A DNA stretch of 64,000 nt from Leptospira sp. (GTDB taxonomy: Bacteria > Spirochaetota > Leptospiria > Leptospirales > Leptospiraceae), in contig PEQN01000001.1 of assembly GCA_002786225.1 (NCBI GenBank), forward strand, positions 243,204 through 307,203. The letters run 5' to 3'. The notes below the pieces were generated by a model that made no database searches, had not been told where the DNA came from, and saw only the letters and a list, made by a program, of their open reading frames with translations. The position numbers and the translations under genes were made by a program. Positions 27,012-36,256 of this stretch are shown here, piece by piece; position 1 is the stretch's first letter, and every line of letters begins with the position of its first letter.

Positions 27012-27874
27012 AAATAGCAGTTATTGGCGATGTGCATGGGTTTTGGAACCATAAGGATACTACATATTTCAATGAATCAGATTACGATGCCCTCTTCTTT
27101 GTAGGAGATCTCAAAGGTGGAACTCAGAAAAGTTTAAATACAATAATCCCCTTTCTTCAAAATCTTTCTAAGCCTGTCTATTTCTCTTATGGAAATTGGG
27201 ACACAACAAACCTTATTCAGATGGCTGGTGAAATATGGCATAATCCTTTCTTTGCTAGGATTGGATCATTGAGCCACAATAAACGAATTCATAAATTTCA
27301 AGAACAATTGCCTAACTTTCATTTAGGAATGTTCAATTTATTTTCCTTAAAAGAATTTGATTTAATAATTGGGAGACCATTTTCAGCAGGTGGTCCAATT
27401 TCATTTGTACCCATCCTCAAGCAATTATTTAACATACAAACTTTAGAAGATTCCTTCGCTAGATATAAAGCAATAATAGACAAATCTGCAAATGAGAATC
27501 TTGCGTTTCTAACACACAATGGACCATTTGGTTTGGGTGCAAAAGCGACCAATATTTATGGCTGCGATTTTCTTAAGGAAGAAGGAGACTGGGGAGATAC
27601 AGATTTGCAAGATGCAATTTCTTATGCAAAATCCAAAGGCAAGAAAGTTCTCTTTGTTGCATCTGGGCATATGCACCATAGAAATCCCAAAACGAAACAA
27701 ATTAGAAAATGGCTTGATTTCGTAGACAATACACATTACGCAAATGCCGCCAATGTCCCAAGAATTCGAAAAGCTAAGAAGGATGGTACGTCATCCCACC
27801 ACCATATTTGTGTTGATTTAAATGATTTGAAAAATATCAAAATCCAAGAAATTTGGATTCAAATAAAAAATTAA
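27008..27874 (+). CDS. Calcineurin-like metallophosphoesterase
   Basis: A 288-residue cytoplasmic metallophosphoesterase. Metal-binding motifs in order: GDVHG at 7-11, GDLKGG at 33-38, GNWDT at 62-66, THNGP near 169 and SGHMHH near 218. The usual GNHD motif reads GNWD, so the catalytic His that donates a proton is Trp64, while the metal ligand Asn is kept. Some relatives in cyanobacteria and plants may share this, from memory. Last gene of the protease-propeller-lipoprotein operon. Confidence 0.85.
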   Translation: MKIAVIGDVHGFWNHKDTTYFNESDYDALFFVGDLKGGTQKSLNTIIPFLQNLSKPVYFSYGNWDTTNLIQMAGEIWHNPFFARIGSLSHNKRIHKFQEQLPNFHLGMFNLFSLKEFDLIIGRPFSAGGPISFVPILKQLFNIQTLEDSFARYKAIIDKSANENLAFLTHNGPFGLGAKATNIYGCDFLKEEGDWGDTDLQDAISYAKSKGKKVLFVASGHMHHRNPKTKQIRKWLDFVDNTHYANAANVPRIRKAKKDGTSSHHHICVDLNDLKNIKIQEIWIQIKN

Positions 27875-27973
27875 TAGAATCAAATATTTCCTCTAAGTAA
27901 ATCAAATATTAGTTTAATCTGAAAATGCAATAGATCAAGTATCTTGTAATCTTCAAGAATTTAAATAGATTGT

Positions 27974-29188
27974 TTAGTTTTCCAAAATATTTTTGACTGC
28001 ATAGATAACATCATCCACATCATCATCATTCATTCCGGCAAAGAGAGGAAGAGATAGACAACGATCGTACATTTTGCATGCAGCAGGAAAATCTTCTCGG
28101 TCATATTGAAATTTTTTTCTATAATACGGATGCTCAAAAATTGGAATAAAATGCAAGGAGGAACCAATATTTCTATCTTTGAGTTCTTCCGCTAAACTAT
28201 CTCTTCCCATTTTAGCATGATTAGGATCCAATTCAATTCTATATAAATGCCAAGAATGGACACCATTCTTATCCTCTTGTGGCAATTTCATACCTGGAAT
28301 ATTACAGAAAGCTTCTGCATAAGCTTTTGCGATAGCTCTCCGTCTTTCCCAAAAAAAATTCGCATCCTTCAATTGAGAAATTCCTAATGCCGCAGAAATA
28401 TCAGTCATATTGTATTTGAAACCAGCATCCGTTACTTCATAATACCAAGAAGGTCTATCATAAGCAATTTTATTAATTCCATGCAATCTGGTTCGACGGA
28501 TTCGATCAGCATGTTTACTATGTTTGGTGCTTACCATTCCGCCTTCTCCAGTTGTGATTCCTTTGGTTGCATAAAAGCTAAAAACTGTAAAGTCTCCCCA
28601 ATTTCCTATTAGTTTATCTTTGTATACCGCTGGAAAAGCATGGGCTGCATCCTCAATTACATACAAATTGTACTTTTTAGCTACGGAAATAATTCCTTCC
28701 ATATCACAAGATGAACCAGCTATATGTACAGGAAGGATAGCCTTTACGAGTTTTTTAGAATTTTTGAGATATAATTTTCCTGAACGTATTGTACAAAATT
28801 TATCTATCGAAGCTTCTAAAGTTGCCACAGTCATATTGTTTGATAAAGGATCAACATCAGTAAGTATTGGTTCTGCTTGGAAATAACAAATTGCTTCTGT
28901 AGTTGCAGTGAAAGTTACTGAGCTAGTAATAGCTGCGGAATTTTTATCCATTCCTATGGCTTCTAATGCCAAATGAAGTCCAGCTGTCGCCGAACTAACT
29001 GCTATAGAATGATCACAGCCAAGAAAATCTGAGAAGTCAGCTTCAAATTGTTTTACTTTAGGACCAGACGTAATCCATCCAGATCTAAGTACTTCAGTCA
29101 CAGAGTCAATTGCATCCTCAGATATACTAGGAAGTGCAAATGGTAAGAAGGTCTTTCGTATTTGTTGGTTCATATTTTTATGTGACAT
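27974..29188 (-). CDS. DegT/DnrJ/EryC1/StrS-family PLP aminotransferase
   Basis: A 404-residue pyridoxal-phosphate enzyme of the sugar aminotransferase type. It shows GWITSGPKVKQFE near 34, AVSSATAGLHLAL near 58, the EDAAHAFPA cofactor segment near 180, and the PLP lysine in FYATKGITTGEGG near 210. These enzymes put an amino group on nucleotide-linked keto sugars for surface polysaccharide or O-antigen. No other sugar genes adjoin it, so it stands alone here. The start could also be the ATG five codons later (29173). Confidence 0.9.
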   Translation of the reverse strand: MSHKNMNQQIRKTFLPFALPSISEDAIDSVTEVLRSGWITSGPKVKQFEADFSDFLGCDHSIAVSSATAGLHLALEAIGMDKNSAAITSSVTFTATTEAICYFQAEPILTDVDPLSNNMTVATLEASIDKFCTIRSGKLYLKNSKKLVKAILPVHIAGSSCDMEGIISVAKKYNLYVIEDAAHAFPAVYKDKLIGNWGDFTVFSFYATKGITTGEGGMVSTKHSKHADRIRRTRLHGINKIAYDRPSWYYEVTDAGFKYNMTDISAALGISQLKDANFFWERRRAIAKAYAEAFCNIPGMKLPQEDKNGVHSWHLYRIELDPNHAKMGRDSLAEELKDRNIGSSLHFIPIFEHPYYRKKFQYDREDFPAACKMYDRCLSLPLFAGMNDDDVDDVIYAVKNILEN

Positions 29189-29320
29189 AACTTAAAAGTA
29201 AGTACTTTTCTATTCTGTCTATTTCATTTTCGGAATTTATGGGAAAAGTTGAATTTAATTTCAAATAAAATAAAAATCTACTTGTAGGATGAGGGCAATT
29301 TCAAACAATTTCGGGAAGGA

Positions 29321-30667
29321 ATGTCTACAACTCTTAAGGATATATTGGAACGAGTCTCTATTATTGATAGAGATGTAACTGAATTAAACAGACTCAAAAG
29401 TAGATTACCTGCTGACCGTCCTTATTCACCTTCTTTACAATTATCTTTCGATAAACAAATAAATAATTTACTGAATGAACGAATTGCACTTATGGATTTG
29501 GGCCTAATAAGCCCTCCTAGCTGGCTTTCGCTCAAAAGTGAATCCTTTGAGATTCTTACTGGTGCCAAAGACGAAGCAAAGGCCCCCGAGCCAGATTCTC
29601 TCTCTGGGGAACACCCTAGTGAGCAGTTGGTTTTAGATTTTTTAAGAGCACTTCCAAAAACAGAAATACATTTACACCTAGAAGCCTGCGTAAGTAAGAA
29701 AACATTAAAATTTCTTTATGAGAAAAATGGAAATCCTCTCACCGAGGAAGAAATTGAAGAAAAGTTCAATTTCAAAGATTTAATGGGATTCATTCAAGTC
29801 TTCTTCTTCGTCCAAAGTTCTGTTAAAGAACCTAGTGATTTAGCGTATTTAATTGAAAGCTTACATGATTATTTAAAGTCAAATAACATTCTTTACTCTG
29901 AAGTTTTCTTTGCCCCATCTAAATTTATTCAAAATGGTTTGGATTTTGATGAAATGGTAGATGTTATGGTTCGCAAAATCCGAGAAATAAAATCACAAGA
30001 TGGAACCGACATACGGATCTTAGTCGATGTTTCGAGATCATTTGGTCCTGAGAATGCTATGAATAATTTAAATCGAGTTCTCAAGATTCGCCATCCAGAG
30101 ATTATTGGTATTGGACTTGGAGGAGCTGAGCTTATGGGCCCTGCAAAAGACTATGCTGAAGTTTTCAAAGTAGCTCGTGAATCCGGATTACGAACAGTTG
30201 CTCACTCTGGAGAAGATGATGGTCCTTGGGCGATTTGGGATGCAGTTACTCTATGTAAAGCGGAGAGAATTGGTCATGCAACATCTGCTATCCAAGATCC
30301 TGAATTGGTTAAGTATATGAAAGACAATCATATTCCGATTGAGATCTGTGTAACATCCAATGTTTTTACTGGAAAATATGTTCGAAAAGAACAAAATCAT
30401 CCAGTGAGGTATTACTATGACCAAGGTCTCCCACTTGCTATAAACACAGATGATCCAGTTATTTTTAATGTAAATCTTACATATGAGTATTTTAAATTGT
30501 ATCGCTTTTTAGATTTTTCTCTAGATGAAATTTTTGATTTAATTAAACAAGGTGTATATGCAACATTTGCACCTGACAAAGATGCGCTTTGGAAACAAGT
30601 AGAAGCGCGAATCAAGACAGTTTCAGAGAATTTTGGATATAAACCTAAGTTACCTGTTCTAACTTAA
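29321..30667 (+). CDS. Adenosine deaminase-family protein with N-terminal extension
   Basis: A 448-residue protein. The first 105 residues are a helical extension absent from ordinary adenosine deaminases, then the catalytic barrel: HLHLEAC near 118, HSGEDDGPW near 293, RIGHAT near 313, SNVFTG near 346 and NTDDPV near 372. The metal ligands and catalytic Glu are present, so activity on a purine nucleoside or related amide is plausible. GGGAAGGA lies just before the ATG. The barrel starts more typically than in the 20316 paralogue. Confidence 0.88.
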   Translation: MSTTLKDILERVSIIDRDVTELNRLKSRLPADRPYSPSLQLSFDKQINNLLNERIALMDLGLISPPSWLSLKSESFEILTGAKDEAKAPEPDSLSGEHPSEQLVLDFLRALPKTEIHLHLEACVSKKTLKFLYEKNGNPLTEEEIEEKFNFKDLMGFIQVFFFVQSSVKEPSDLAYLIESLHDYLKSNNILYSEVFFAPSKFIQNGLDFDEMVDVMVRKIREIKSQDGTDIRILVDVSRSFGPENAMNNLNRVLKIRHPEIIGIGLGGAELMGPAKDYAEVFKVARESGLRTVAHSGEDDGPWAIWDAVTLCKAERIGHATSAIQDPELVKYMKDNHIPIEICVTSNVFTGKYVRKEQNHPVRYYYDQGLPLAINTDDPVIFNVNLTYEYFKLYRFLDFSLDEIFDLIKQGVYATFAPDKDALWKQVEARIKTVSENFGYKPKLPVLT

Positions 30668-30690
30668 CAAAGATTTGTGTTGATTCCTCT

Positions 30691-31446
30691 CTAATCTAAA
30701 AATCCTTTTGGATATTCAAAAACAATCTTCACCTTGGGAAAATCCTCACCTGCATCATCTCTCAAATTAGAAATACCTATGTATTCTAAAAGACGATGAG
30801 TCTTTGTGTCATACGTGACTTGGATTTTATCAGCTAAAGTTCTTAAGATTACATTTTCTGGCTGAAGAATGAGCACTGTAGCATCTCTTCCTTGAAATTT
30901 GGAATCAGCAATTTTGCGAACACGACAAACAAAGTAATCCAAGCGATTGACCAATAAAAATTGACCCTTGATCATATTGCCACTAGCGACAGTATCAAAA
31001 TCATCCCGAATAAAATAATCGAATCCACCATCTACAACGACTAAACCTGGAACTTTTAATCTTTCTTTCTTCAAGGGTTCCGATTCAGAACGACGGTGTT
31101 CAATAGCAAATTCTTGAGTAGATGGATTGACTAAAACAGATTTATCAAGGTATCCTGTTCTAAAATCTTCCATAAAAAAGTCTGGTTGGGTTCTCTTTTT
31201 ACCGAATTCAATTTTTTTTCTAGCAAATGCCTTACCCATAGGGTCTTTGTATTCAATTATAGAGAATATATGCGATCCATCTTTATAATGCTCGGTATGA
31301 TTTTCCGTATAAATAAATTTCTTAGTTTCCCAATCATACACTTTGGATCTAAAAGAAATTTTGCCAGATTGAGTTGATGATTCTTTGGAATAAACTGATT
31401 GTAGGTTAAACAAAAGAACTAGAATAATGATTGCAAATCTTTTCAC
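30691..31446 (-). CDS. Exported protein of LolA/LppX-like appearance
   Basis: A 251-residue protein with a signal peptide (MKRFAIIILVLLFNLQSVYS) and a mature domain rich in alternating beta strands with a YDWETKKFIYTENH start and HRLLEYIGISN near the end. The strand pattern, including a proposed ligand-carrier half-barrel, recalls outer-membrane lipoprotein-sorting proteins such as LolA, but the match is only by general pattern. Likely periplasmic. Confidence 0.5.
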   Translation of the reverse strand: MKRFAIIILVLLFNLQSVYSKESSTQSGKISFRSKVYDWETKKFIYTENHTEHYKDGSHIFSIIEYKDPMGKAFARKKIEFGKKRTQPDFFMEDFRTGYLDKSVLVNPSTQEFAIEHRRSESEPLKKERLKVPGLVVVDGGFDYFIRDDFDTVASGNMIKGQFLLVNRLDYFVCRVRKIADSKFQGRDATVLILQPENVILRTLADKIQVTYDTKTHRLLEYIGISNLRDDAGEDFPKVKIVFEYPKGFLD

Positions 31447-31520
31447 ACTTATTAGACTAATGGAATTCCTTATTAAAGATTTTTTAGAATATAAATAGGA
31501 TACTTTTCAAAATTGATTTT

Positions 31521-31892
31521 ATGAATAGATACAATTTTTTATTTATTACACTTTGTAAAATTATTATTCCATTTAGCTTATCTTGTTCTGGAAACTACTA
31601 TGGTATAGATGGCCCTGATGTTTATACTCGAGATGAAGCCATTCAAATTATTTCCACTGCACAAGTTATCTATTACCAAAAATGTTCAAACAGTAAACTA
31701 ACGAATTCACTTTTTCTTGATTTAGCTATTACTAATCCTAGATTGATTTTAGACAGCGCTTATTACTCAAAAAAGGATATTCATTATTGTGAAGAAACAA
31801 TTTTACTCTCTCCATGTAATCTTCCTTTGGTAGAATGCCAAATTGCTCCTGAAGAATTTTTCAATGGAAATTTTGGACAAGGTGGATTTTAA
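31521..31892 (+). CDS. Small cysteine-containing predicted lipoprotein
   Basis: A 123-residue protein whose N-terminus gives a lipoprotein signal ending SLSC (Cys22). The mature part has four further cysteines (YQKCSN, HYCEET, LSPCNL, VECQIA), likely forming disulfides in the periplasm or on the surface. It ends FNGNFGQGGF. Its stop codon is directly adjacent to the receptor stop, with the two genes convergent. Compositionally typical of spirochaete lipoproteins; function unknown. Confidence 0.65.
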   Translation: MNRYNFLFITLCKIIIPFSLSCSGNYYGIDGPDVYTRDEAIQIISTAQVIYYQKCSNSKLTNSLFLDLAITNPRLILDSAYYSKKDIHYCEETILLSPCNLPLVECQIAPEEFFNGNFGQGGF

Positions 31893-34703
31893 TTAAAAAG
31901 TATATCTGAAATTTAACCAGTAGGTTCTTCCTTCTATAGCTGGCGATCCACTACCTATAGCTACATCACCAGCATTATTATTCAAAGGATATAGTACCGT
32001 TGTTTGAAGAAGATTAGTTGCAGATAAAATCAATTCCATATTTTCCATAAAAGTATATGCTATCGCTGAATTCAATATTCCAGAACCAATTACTCTCTGT
32101 CCTGTAGGTGCATACCAATCATAGAAATGTAAATAATTTAATGATAAACTTAGTTTATCTGTTGGATAAATCATGATATTTGCTCGAGTAACATTTTCGG
32201 GATAGGCTCTATGTCTTCTGTTTGCCGAGTTAGGTGTTAAATAAATAGAACCGTAAAGCTCTCTATCAGCTGAAATTACCCGAACAACTGAATGACTCAA
32301 ATCAAACCCAAAATATTTACTTAGAAATGATATAGAATATTCACCACCTGTTTGCTTTAGAGTTCCAGGAACATTTCTAAAGAAGAAATACCCTCCCCAA
32401 TCTCCTGGAATATCATCTCCCAATGGAGGGGCACCTGAACCAAAAGGCTCTGGGAAAATCACACCCACATCTATAATATTTCTAACTTGATTGTAAAAGA
32501 CTACACCATCAAAGGACCAATTAGAATTTATCTTCCACTTACTACCAAACTCTGCTGATCGCATTTTTTCAGGCTGAGTTTCAGTAATATTGCGAAAGGT
32601 TGTTGGATTTCCATTTCTATCTTTTGTAGGGATTTGAGCCAATTCTACTCTGTCAAAATTATTTCCTCTTAGGAGTCCATCTCTTCGATAGCCTCCAACA
32701 TAGGCTACTCCTACAGCTCCTCTAAAGCCTTCTTGGTAAGATATTCTAAATTTAAGATCATTGGTCATTGCATATAAAACACCTAATCTTGGAGAGACGT
32801 TGGAACCCCAGAATGGATGCTTATCGTATCTAAATGCTGCAAAGATATCTACCGAATCAGTTAATTTATGAAAATCTTCTGCAAAAAAGGATGCCACCTC
32901 AATAGTTGATGGTTTTACAAAAGTGTTTGTATTGTTTAAATTAGCATTAGGTGGTAAAGAAGGACTTGATACATTTGGGAAAAAGCTTTTAGCATCTGCT
33001 CTGTTTACAATAAAGTTATTACCATTTGCGTCCTTATTCCCCATATCATACTTTCTATATTCTGTACCAATTGCCAGTTGATTGTTAGAAAAGGGACTAA
33101 TATTTAAAATAGTGGATCCACCGTATCGATTTTCTCTTGTTCCACCAAGCAGAATACCATTGTGCGATTGGAATCCGAAATCATCTTGTGTATAAAAACC
33201 TTTTGTCTTGACATTTATTTTTTCATTAACCGCATAATCATAGCTAGTTCCAACATTATATAATTTAGAAGATACCTCATTTCTATCACGATAAAAATTA
33301 TAAATATCTCGATTTTGATTTGTTAAGAGCGTATCAATTTTAAAACCTTTGTATGCAATATTTCCAATAATTGTATCATTCTGATTACGGTTTAATCGGT
33401 TACCACTGGAGGAAGCAATATTAGGATAGATATTGATTGGACCAAAGGTTTCTGGTTTAAAGGCTGCAACTTCATCTTGTTTAGTTATTATTTCATAACC
33501 TTGAATTTCTACGCCTTCATAAGCTCGAGATCTTGCCCAACCATCACTACGCATCTTCTGTCCATTGTATTGGGTTTTGGAAATATAAAAATAAGTTTTA
33601 AGATCTTCAACATATTTACCAGATGATCCAGCTTGAAGATTAAAATTGCGAAATTGATTTTCACCAACTCCTGCTTGTAAGGAAGTTCCATTATAATTGC
33701 TACCATTTCTAGTAATAATATTTATTACACCTAATAAGGCTCCTTGCCCTAAGGTTACTGAGCCTGGTCCTCGAATTACTTCTATTCTTTCGATGTAATC
33801 CATATTCATAGAATTTAAGATTGCATCCGATGGACCAAACTGCCATTCAGTATTTACATTCTGTCCATTGATTAATAATAGTGTCTTTGCATTTGCATCC
33901 GGAACCAATCCACGAAATCCAGCTATGGTATCGTCTTGATCTTCTACCTTAAAAAAACCAGGTACATAAATAGATAAAACATCATTGATTGTTCTACCAC
34001 CACTCATAAGAATTTGTTTACGAGTAATCACAGAAACCGAAACAGGTTGTTTGTCTGAGTCCTTTATAACATTAGATGCAACAGTTATCTCATTAGCTGC
34101 CATTAGTTGGAAAACTTCTTTTGATTCAGTTTTAGTGTCTTGATCAAGTGTTGGTAAGTTTAATTTTCCAAGAGTTGGATGATTGGTTACAAATTCTTGA
34201 ACATTTTGAGACCGCAAAGATTTCTTGCTATTTGATCTCAATCGAATAGATATTTTATCTGCAAATTCTTTGATTAATTGAGATTCGGATTTCTTAATAT
34301 CATTGATGTCAATATTTAGTGATTCAATGCCTTCTATAGTATCAGATATATTAATCGCATCAATGATGATGGATTTTTCAGGATCATAGATCTGAGCTGA
34401 AAGTTCTATAGAATTGGTTTTACTTATAAAGCCTGAAATATAAAAATCTGATTTATTATTTTTTGAATTTGAAAGAGATGAATCTAATGATTTATTAGAT
34501 TCGATATTGATTTCGAATTTATTTTTCTCTAAATTAGCTAATATTGATTCAAACAAGTATCGTTGAAATTCATCAGATGGTGCTCCTTTTAAGATTTGAA
34601 ATTTACTAATACTCACTTTTTGAGATTTAGATTCCGCAAAAAGTGAAAAACTCCAAATCATAAAAATACAGCTAATTAATATTATACTTTGTTTTGATTT
34701 CAT
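31893..34703 (-). CDS. TonB-dependent outer-membrane receptor
   Basis: A 936-residue receptor. It has a signal peptide, an extra N-terminal domain (about 25-160) resembling the periplasmic part of TolB/FlgO-like proteins, then a plug domain with VSVSVITRKQILMSGGRT near 223 and the PGSVTLGQGALLGVINIITRNG stretch near 312, and a beta barrel ending in RTYWLNFRYTF with terminal Phe. Such receptors import metal chelates, vitamins or sugars using TonB energy. The ATG overlaps the binding-protein stop (TAATG). Ligand unknown. Confidence 0.92.
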   Translation of the reverse strand: MKSKQSIILISCIFMIWSFSLFAESKSQKVSISKFQILKGAPSDEFQRYLFESILANLEKNKFEINIESNKSLDSSLSNSKNNKSDFYISGFISKTNSIELSAQIYDPEKSIIIDAINISDTIEGIESLNIDINDIKKSESQLIKEFADKISIRLRSNSKKSLRSQNVQEFVTNHPTLGKLNLPTLDQDTKTESKEVFQLMAANEITVASNVIKDSDKQPVSVSVITRKQILMSGGRTINDVLSIYVPGFFKVEDQDDTIAGFRGLVPDANAKTLLLINGQNVNTEWQFGPSDAILNSMNMDYIERIEVIRGPGSVTLGQGALLGVINIITRNGSNYNGTSLQAGVGENQFRNFNLQAGSSGKYVEDLKTYFYISKTQYNGQKMRSDGWARSRAYEGVEIQGYEIITKQDEVAAFKPETFGPINIYPNIASSSGNRLNRNQNDTIIGNIAYKGFKIDTLLTNQNRDIYNFYRDRNEVSSKLYNVGTSYDYAVNEKINVKTKGFYTQDDFGFQSHNGILLGGTRENRYGGSTILNISPFSNNQLAIGTEYRKYDMGNKDANGNNFIVNRADAKSFFPNVSSPSLPPNANLNNTNTFVKPSTIEVASFFAEDFHKLTDSVDIFAAFRYDKHPFWGSNVSPRLGVLYAMTNDLKFRISYQEGFRGAVGVAYVGGYRRDGLLRGNNFDRVELAQIPTKDRNGNPTTFRNITETQPEKMRSAEFGSKWKINSNWSFDGVVFYNQVRNIIDVGVIFPEPFGSGAPPLGDDIPGDWGGYFFFRNVPGTLKQTGGEYSISFLSKYFGFDLSHSVVRVISADRELYGSIYLTPNSANRRHRAYPENVTRANIMIYPTDKLSLSLNYLHFYDWYAPTGQRVIGSGILNSAIAYTFMENMELILSATNLLQTTVLYPLNNNAGDVAIGSGSPAIEGRTYWLNFRYTF

Positions 34704-36256
34704 TAGTTTTTGTTACGTAATTTCTCTTTCAAAATTTCAATTGCTTCCTTTTTTTTATAAGAAAGTCTTAAATATTCTTTTGCCGATTTTTCTTCAGGAT
34801 TTATTAATAAAATATTTTCAAACATTTGAATTGAAATATCATATTGTCTTTCATTGTAATAATTTATTCCTTGTTTGAGATATGTTTCTATCTTAGTAGA
34901 TTCTGATTTTCTAAGATTAGCTAGTTCAAATTGTGTTTTTGTATTGCTCGGTAGAGTTCTAAGGCTAGACAAATATTCTTTGATAGCTTCAAAGTTCTTG
35001 TCGGATTTTTCATAAGCATTCCCTCGCAATCTTTCTTGTTCACTAAGTGCAATTGTAGTTTCCTTCAATCCAAATTTAGCTAATTCATTATTCGGATTGA
35101 TTTGAAGAATCTTAGAATATTCTTTTTTAGCTTGGAGAAATTGATTATTAGCATATAAAGAATTTGCCAATTTCAAAAGTTCTTTTGTTTTTGTTCCTGT
35201 AATTTTTTCAATAGTTAAGGCTAAATAAGTCTGAGCTGACGTATTATTTGAATCCTTTTTGAGAATTGCTTCGAAGATTGTTCTTGCTGAAGTCAACTTA
35301 TTCTCATTTAGCAAAGTAATTCCAGCTGAAAATAATTTCGTCTGCTTTGCTCTTTCTAAAATTTGATCTGGAATATTGATTCCTGATGCATTAGCATATT
35401 CTTCATTGATATAAAATGCTGATTGTGTTGGCAGTAAAACTCTTTCTTTAGAGCAATTGGATTTACCTGACAAGACTCGATTTGCCATGCTTCCAGTTTC
35501 TACACCCAATTTACTATACTCCGGGCTGATGGCAAAAGTCGCCCCTGCTTTAACTAAAGCAGGAAAAGTAGTCATTAGTATTATATTATTCTTCTTTGCA
35601 AATTCCGAAAGCATTTCAAAGCGAGAAGAATTATAAATAGGATCAGATATCATATAAAATGCATCAGCATCACTATTTAATTCATTTAAGGTAGATTCAA
35701 AATTTTTATCAGATACATTCATTGCCGAATATAGTAAATTGTACTCAATATCTCGAAAGTTTCCTTCTCCTGCTTGGTAATTTATTTCATCAGATGAATA
35801 GAATGCATACACTTTCCTTATCCTTGGATCAATTTGATTCAAAGTCTGGAAAAATTCACTTATAGAGATATCCATTCCAACACCACAAAAATTCTTTTGA
35901 TTCAATCCTAAACTTTTGGGATTCGAAATCATAGAAAATATGACTGGCGTTTTATTTAAATTATCTTTAGCTACTTTTGCAGCTTGTGGCCCAATCGCAA
36001 TTACCAAAGGTACGCCTGAGGATTCTAAATTTTGAAAATAAGATTCGATGCTTGAATTTTCAGAAATAATTATATCATAGTATGAAATTTTATAATCAGT
36101 TTCTAAAGATGATTGTATTCCGTATAAAGCTTGTTCGTAGATAGAATTATCAGAAGAAAGAATTATTTCTATTGGAGAAGAAGATTTAGAGTATATAGAT
36201 AATTGAGTAAACTGAATTGAAATTATGAGTATGAGCGCTTTAATTATTCCAATCAT
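34703..36256 (-). CDS. ABC-type substrate-binding protein (PF04392-like) fused to TPR repeats
   Basis: A 517-residue exported protein. A signal peptide is followed by a periplasmic-binding fold (about 28-300) with IGPQAAKVAKDN near 88 and VIFSMISNPKSLGL near 105, of the family I know as uncharacterised PF04392 components. From about 315 to 515 it has tetratricopeptide repeats (for example TSARTIFEAILKKDSNNTSA and AKKEYSKILQINPNNELA). No permease or ATPase is nearby, so it is more likely a sensor or adaptor than a transport subunit. Four-base overlap with the phosphatase gene upstream. Confidence 0.8.
   Translation of the reverse strand: MIGIIKALILIISIQFTQLSIYSKSSSPIEIILSSDNSIYEQALYGIQSSLETDYKISYYDIIISENSSIESYFQNLESSGVPLVIAIGPQAAKVAKDNLNKTPVIFSMISNPKSLGLNQKNFCGVGMDISISEFFQTLNQIDPRIRKVYAFYSSDEINYQAGEGNFRDIEYNLLYSAMNVSDKNFESTLNELNSDADAFYMISDPIYNSSRFEMLSEFAKKNNIILMTTFPALVKAGATFAISPEYSKLGVETGSMANRVLSGKSNCSKERVLLPTQSAFYINEEYANASGINIPDQILERAKQTKLFSAGITLLNENKLTSARTIFEAILKKDSNNTSAQTYLALTIEKITGTKTKELLKLANSLYANNQFLQAKKEYSKILQINPNNELAKFGLKETTIALSEQERLRGNAYEKSDKNFEAIKEYLSSLRTLPSNTKTQFELANLRKSESTKIETYLKQGINYYNERQYDISIQMFENILLINPEEKSAKEYLRLSYKKKEAIEILKEKLRNKN

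Noticed and set aside
27878..27910. Two copies of AATCAAATATT 22 bases apart
   Set aside because: They lie between convergent genes in AT-rich sequence, so are probably chance; no regulator role is supported.
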